A DNA stretch of 23,837 nt, from contig NZ_JH601103.1 of assembly GCF_000245815.1 (NCBI RefSeq), forward strand, positions 716,902 through 740,738. The letters are read 5' to 3'. Shown here piece after piece: positions 21,701-23,837 of this stretch. The first letter of the stretch is position 1; every line of letters starts with the position of its first letter. A program made the position numbers and the translations under genes. The stretch is from Dolosigranulum pigrum ATCC 51524. Lineage in GTDB: Bacteria; Bacillota; Bacilli; Lactobacillales; Carnobacteriaceae_A. The notes under the pieces were generated by a model. The model was given only the letters and a program-made list of their open reading frames with translations. It searched no databases and had not been told where the DNA came from.

Positions 21701-23837
21701 AAACTGATGGAATTATTACCACCTAGTAGAGGATACGGAGAAACTGCAGGTGTCGTAAGTATTCCAAGAGATGTTACTCGGGTTCGAGTTACATTATTGC
21801 ATAAGTCGGATCGTGTTCACAATGAGCAACAGGGAGTTCTATCACAAGATGGATGGTATCCTGGAGCAGTTGTTTCAGACGTAAGAGTTTCAAGTGGTTC
21901 GCATGTGACTACTGAAATACTGAATCAGTCCCAAACGTATACTCCATCAAATAACACTTCTTCACCATATAATGGGAGAGTGCAACTTAGATTCCATAAT
22001 AATGGGCATGAAAAAGCTAATGCTACATTCACTATGAGGTTGCCAGAAGGAGTTACTTATCGAAGTGTAAGTAATGGTTCAGGAAGTTACGATGAACAAT
22101 CTCGAACCTTGACAGTGACTAAAAATGGAATACCGGCTAAAATTTCAAATCAAGATACGTATACTACAGTGGATATTAATTTAACTTTTAATACAGAGAC
22201 CCCTAGAACTTTTGAAATAGAAACTCAAAATGTAACTTATCGTACTTCACCAGATCATTTAAATGCTGCTAATACTGGAAGGAACATCACTTTAAGAAAT
22301 GCGGGAAGTTACTCAGTCACAGTTTCGATGTATACTTCAGAATTACAAGATTTGGTAAATGAACATCAAGCGACTACACAGTCATTTAAATACTATAATG
22401 CAGTAGATAATTTGAAATCAGAATATGATAGTGCAATTGAAGAAGGTCGTCAAATTTTAGGAAATCCACAATCCACACAGCAAGCAATAAATGATATTGC
22501 AAACAGAATTGGAACTGCAAAGGATGCCTTAAATGGAGGAGAAACAGACAAGGATGCACTCGAAGCAGCTATTAGTATTGCTAATACCACAATAAATGAT
22601 CCATTTTATAGTAGATTGCAAGATATAGATAGTAATTTAAAATCTGAATATGATCAAGCAATTGCTGAAGCACAGAAAATACTGAGTAATCAAAATACAA
22701 CACAAGAAGAAGTTAAACAAGCAGCTAACGAATTAACTGTACAGGAAACTAAAGTTGCTACAAAAAAATACAAATATTATATTCAAAAATATAAAGAAGC
22801 TTATCAGAATATATTAAAAACAAGTGATGATCAATTGTATGTTACTGAAAAAGCTCATGGGGAATTAAGCACCCTATGGACAAAACTATCAGAGTCAGAA
22901 GAAAATATACGAATGAAAATGAGTAAAGTTAGACTTGAAGATCTAAAGAAAGTACAGAGCGAGTGGTTATTTGCTAATCTTGACTTTCAAAAGTTATCAT
23001 CGGTACCAGGGAAAACAGGAGTGAATATTCCTGAAAAAATAGTAGCTAATAGTTTAGATGAATTAACACAGGAAGAAAAAGAGAAGGTTGAAGAAGCCAT
23101 AAGAGTAGCTAATAGTTTTCCTACAGGGACTATTGTTGAAATTTCAGATGATGGAACAGCTACGCTGACATTCCCAGATAGTACAGTTAATAATCCATCC
23201 AAAAAAATAATTAATGGGGATAGTCTAGTTAGAGGGCTAACAAAAGAAGAGAAACTACAAATCCAAAAAACAAAAGCTGAAGCAATCGTTAGAGGTTTAA
23301 ATAATTTGTTATCAGAAGAGAAAGCAGTATTGATAGCAGATATTACTAGTGCGACAAATCTAGCTGAAGTAGCAGAATTGGTTGAGGAAGCTATAGGCTT
23401 AGATACTGAAAAAGGTGAAGAGACCAAAGAATTAGATAAAGTGAAAAAAGATGCTGAAAAAACAATCACTGGATTAACTAGTTTGACAGATGGCGAACGT
23501 CAAACGATTAAGAATAAAATTTCTAAAGCAATTAGAGTAGAAGAAGTTGATGGGATTTTATCAGAAGCGAAAGATAAGAATGAAGCTAAAGCAAATATAA
23601 ATCAATTCCCAGAATTAACGTCTCAAGAGAGAAATTATTTTAATGAACAAATTAGTAAAGCGATAAGCAGTGAAGAGATAGATAAGATTTTACAAGAGGC
23701 AGAAGCACAAGCGGAAGAGAACTACAAGCGAGATGTGAAAGTAGACGCAATTCAAGCGATTGATGACGCCGTCAAAGCCAAAGAAGTTATAATCGAGAAG
23801 AGTGACTTAACAACTGAAGAAAAAGCAACGCTTAAAG
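18743..23837 (+). CDS. Giant YSIRK-type modular surface protein, 3' end outside the window
   Basis: Open from the ATG to the window end: 1698 codons with no stop by my translation, 3' end missing. GGGAGG lies 6 nt before the ATG. The signal MISKNNKKLF...RYTLKKLSVGV (21-30) has probable cleavage at VSA|DEL. Residues 50-285 are an acidic linker ending in RSRRSL. About 290-830 form a helical and mixed region with one calcium-loop-like segment, DLNNNGKKDDQD (718-729). About 842-1055 look like a carbohydrate-binding-type beta-sandwich (opens NPTLINGDFSD, contains VPGWTVV). About 1057-1200 are Ig-like beta structure. About 1205-1340 hold two FIVAR-like helical repeats (NLKSEYDSAIEEGRQIL, NLKSEYDQAIAEAQKIL). 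About 1415-1495 form a Rib/alpha-type repeat unit (SDDGTATLTFPDS). About 1506-1660 hold three GA-like three-helix modules, and a DUF1542-like start follows. A cell-wall adhesin is inferred; the LPXTG would be outside. It is divergent from the Mga-type regulator. Confidence 0.9.
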   Translation, partial: MISKNNKKLFMEKGANKYKRYTLKKLSVGVVSVSIGFGLMFGSVEGVSADELTGTNSVVEPNNIDSLQFNEEVSDENIDKLSETVQSESSEQAAAIDQSLEIKRQEVKTILGQSNIVGEQYTDLVTKISNAQTLDELEGILTEIKQTVSLEDNQDESKQSETEHDAEEKLKNHSEEKDGELDKITPPSTETSLSKEASVDNLVEVDQLNVTSDVKYTLNDVRHLLNSADIARIESGELTVQQIIEKLLNNKVELRETEARHENGVLAAGVEKSNLSTDKQRGKSRSRRSLNNINVDSLFQPFTEQDTVRAVYDRIQQMRDAKLIAETELHFLQIEVLRHLRNDIANNEQDSNNLTPKNVGSKLPTDERILNMNLSKQADVTIPMSRLGGAHNQIINENKKELDYVNELLQNIQSVLLGRFGVNDEGVYFSSDEYYNGATTYGSHKTRKTFHAPVLTSNPNGTITLKMSSENEGGVELKNHYAFSFHINPELNERIKEHETVQGVYRPENGQQSDENGDKLQNPVGSPIFETNHYPAQNGVFPENVGYYMSEWSKKEGYDKKKDKFAKIELVFEANDRPIQKAQISSSILSSSFNYRHRSGTFIATQAFNEKAEELKTLLNLMTEYKQLKNKITGTKQKIDEFDQNLGEPTRVLSQRDYDTLNATRQELMWEIDQIKNDYSTLTEKSMYNNLHQQLKTDISTLKSTVETPLKNLYSVNDLNNNGKKDDQDVNNAVQKVSDAKNKKITLLSKVTELKGRPDISQEEYLQAVSLSNQFKTSIEEARLAIDEIPESDIISSLNISYNEKRTQLKSDLPQDDVQLPLAPTTATQTSSDPNEKNSITNPTLINGDFSDLTLGAVVGSADNGPDSVPGWTVVNSNQTKIPLVNRRHTSTGTTGPFANNNRNNAVVVGASNNRHISNSNQTGKVNVDAIGGIHQEIDVTPGSELVVKYRSDTSGSLTGIDQAFNGANHARAQAQVVVTRVDTNEKLMELLPPSRGYGETAGVVSIPRDVTRVRVTLLHKSDRVHNEQQGVLSQDGWYPGAVVSDVRVSSGSHVTTEILNQSQTYTPSNNTSSPYNGRVQLRFHNNGHEKANATFTMRLPEGVTYRSVSNGSGSYDEQSRTLTVTKNGIPAKISNQDTYTTVDINLTFNTETPRTFEIETQNVTYRTSPDHLNAANTGRNITLRNAGSYSVTVSMYTSELQDLVNEHQATTQSFKYYNAVDNLKSEYDSAIEEGRQILGNPQSTQQAINDIANRIGTAKDALNGGETDKDALEAAISIANTTINDPFYSRLQDIDSNLKSEYDQAIAEAQKILSNQNTTQEEVKQAANELTVQETKVATKKYKYYIQKYKEAYQNILKTSDDQLYVTEKAHGELSTLWTKLSESEENIRMKMSKVRLEDLKKVQSEWLFANLDFQKLSSVPGKTGVNIPEKIVANSLDELTQEEKEKVEEAIRVANSFPTGTIVEISDDGTATLTFPDSTVNNPSKKIINGDSLVRGLTKEEKLQIQKTKAEAIVRGLNNLLSEEKAVLIADITSATNLAEVAELVEEAIGLDTEKGEETKELDKVKKDAEKTITGLTSLTDGERQTIKNKISKAIRVEEVDGILSEAKDKNEAKANINQFPELTSQERNYFNEQISKAISSEEIDKILQEAEAQAEENYKRDVKVDAIQAIDDAVKAKEVIIEKSDLTTEEKATLK

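Noticed and set aside
22987..23469. A 160-codon antisense frame inside the giant surface gene
   Set aside because: It mirrors the repetitive, AT-rich coding sequence of the plus-strand gene; it has no ribosome site and its predicted protein is serine-rich and without a recognisable domain.
18743..23837. A frameshift or premature stop in the giant surface gene
   Set aside because: I read the frame codon by codon from the ATG to the last base and found no stop and no change of reading frame; the gene is only cut by the window edge.

Overview
The window looks like the chromosome of a low-GC Gram-positive coccus of the order Lactobacillales. The evidence is the AT-rich sequence with strong Shine-Dalgarno sites, a cysteine-free Bacillus-type S4 protein, YclNOP-type iron permeases, an alanine dehydrogenase, a YktB-type protein, YSIRK-type surface proteins, an M26 zinc metalloprotease and an Mga-type regulator. 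An Aerococcaceae- or Streptococcus-like host fits, but the genus cannot be fixed from the sequence alone.

Region 1 (1-10878) is ordinary core chromosome. It holds four tRNA genes (Glu, Ser, Asp, Phe) ended by a terminator, then a decayed ISL3-type transposase fragment. A probable manganese CDF exporter and guaB follow on the minus strand. A Fur-box-controlled siderophore/iron ABC transporter comes next (two permeases and an ATPase, with no binding-protein gene beside them). It converges on ald. A YktB/DUF1054 gene diverges from ald and is followed by a probable baeRF-type protein. That gene converges on a DUF421/YetF-like membrane protein. The block ends with rpsD behind a structured leader RNA and a strong terminator.

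Region 2 (10879-23837) is accessory. A decayed, hairpin-rich intergenic stretch leads to a secreted M26-family zinc metalloprotease of 1712 residues. Immediately after that gene's terminator lies the 5' end of a degraded group II (probably class C) intron. Next is a minus-strand Mga/AtxA-type regulator of 507 residues. Divergent from it is a very large YSIRK surface protein that is open to the end of the window (1698 codons seen, no stop). The two plus-strand surface genes start with almost the same DNA and the same signal-peptide register. Palindromes lie upstream of both. The layout is that of a locally regulated host-interaction locus: protease, regulator and giant adhesin placed downstream of rpsD.

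The best candidates for something undescribed are: the giant modular surface protein (coiled-coil stalk, one EF-hand/dockerin-like loop, NGDF-type beta-sandwich, Ig-like module, FIVAR repeats, GA-like three-helix modules); the M26 protease without a recognisable sorting signal and with a near-identical 86-residue tandem duplication; and the regulator with its perfect 15-bp palindrome between the divergent genes.
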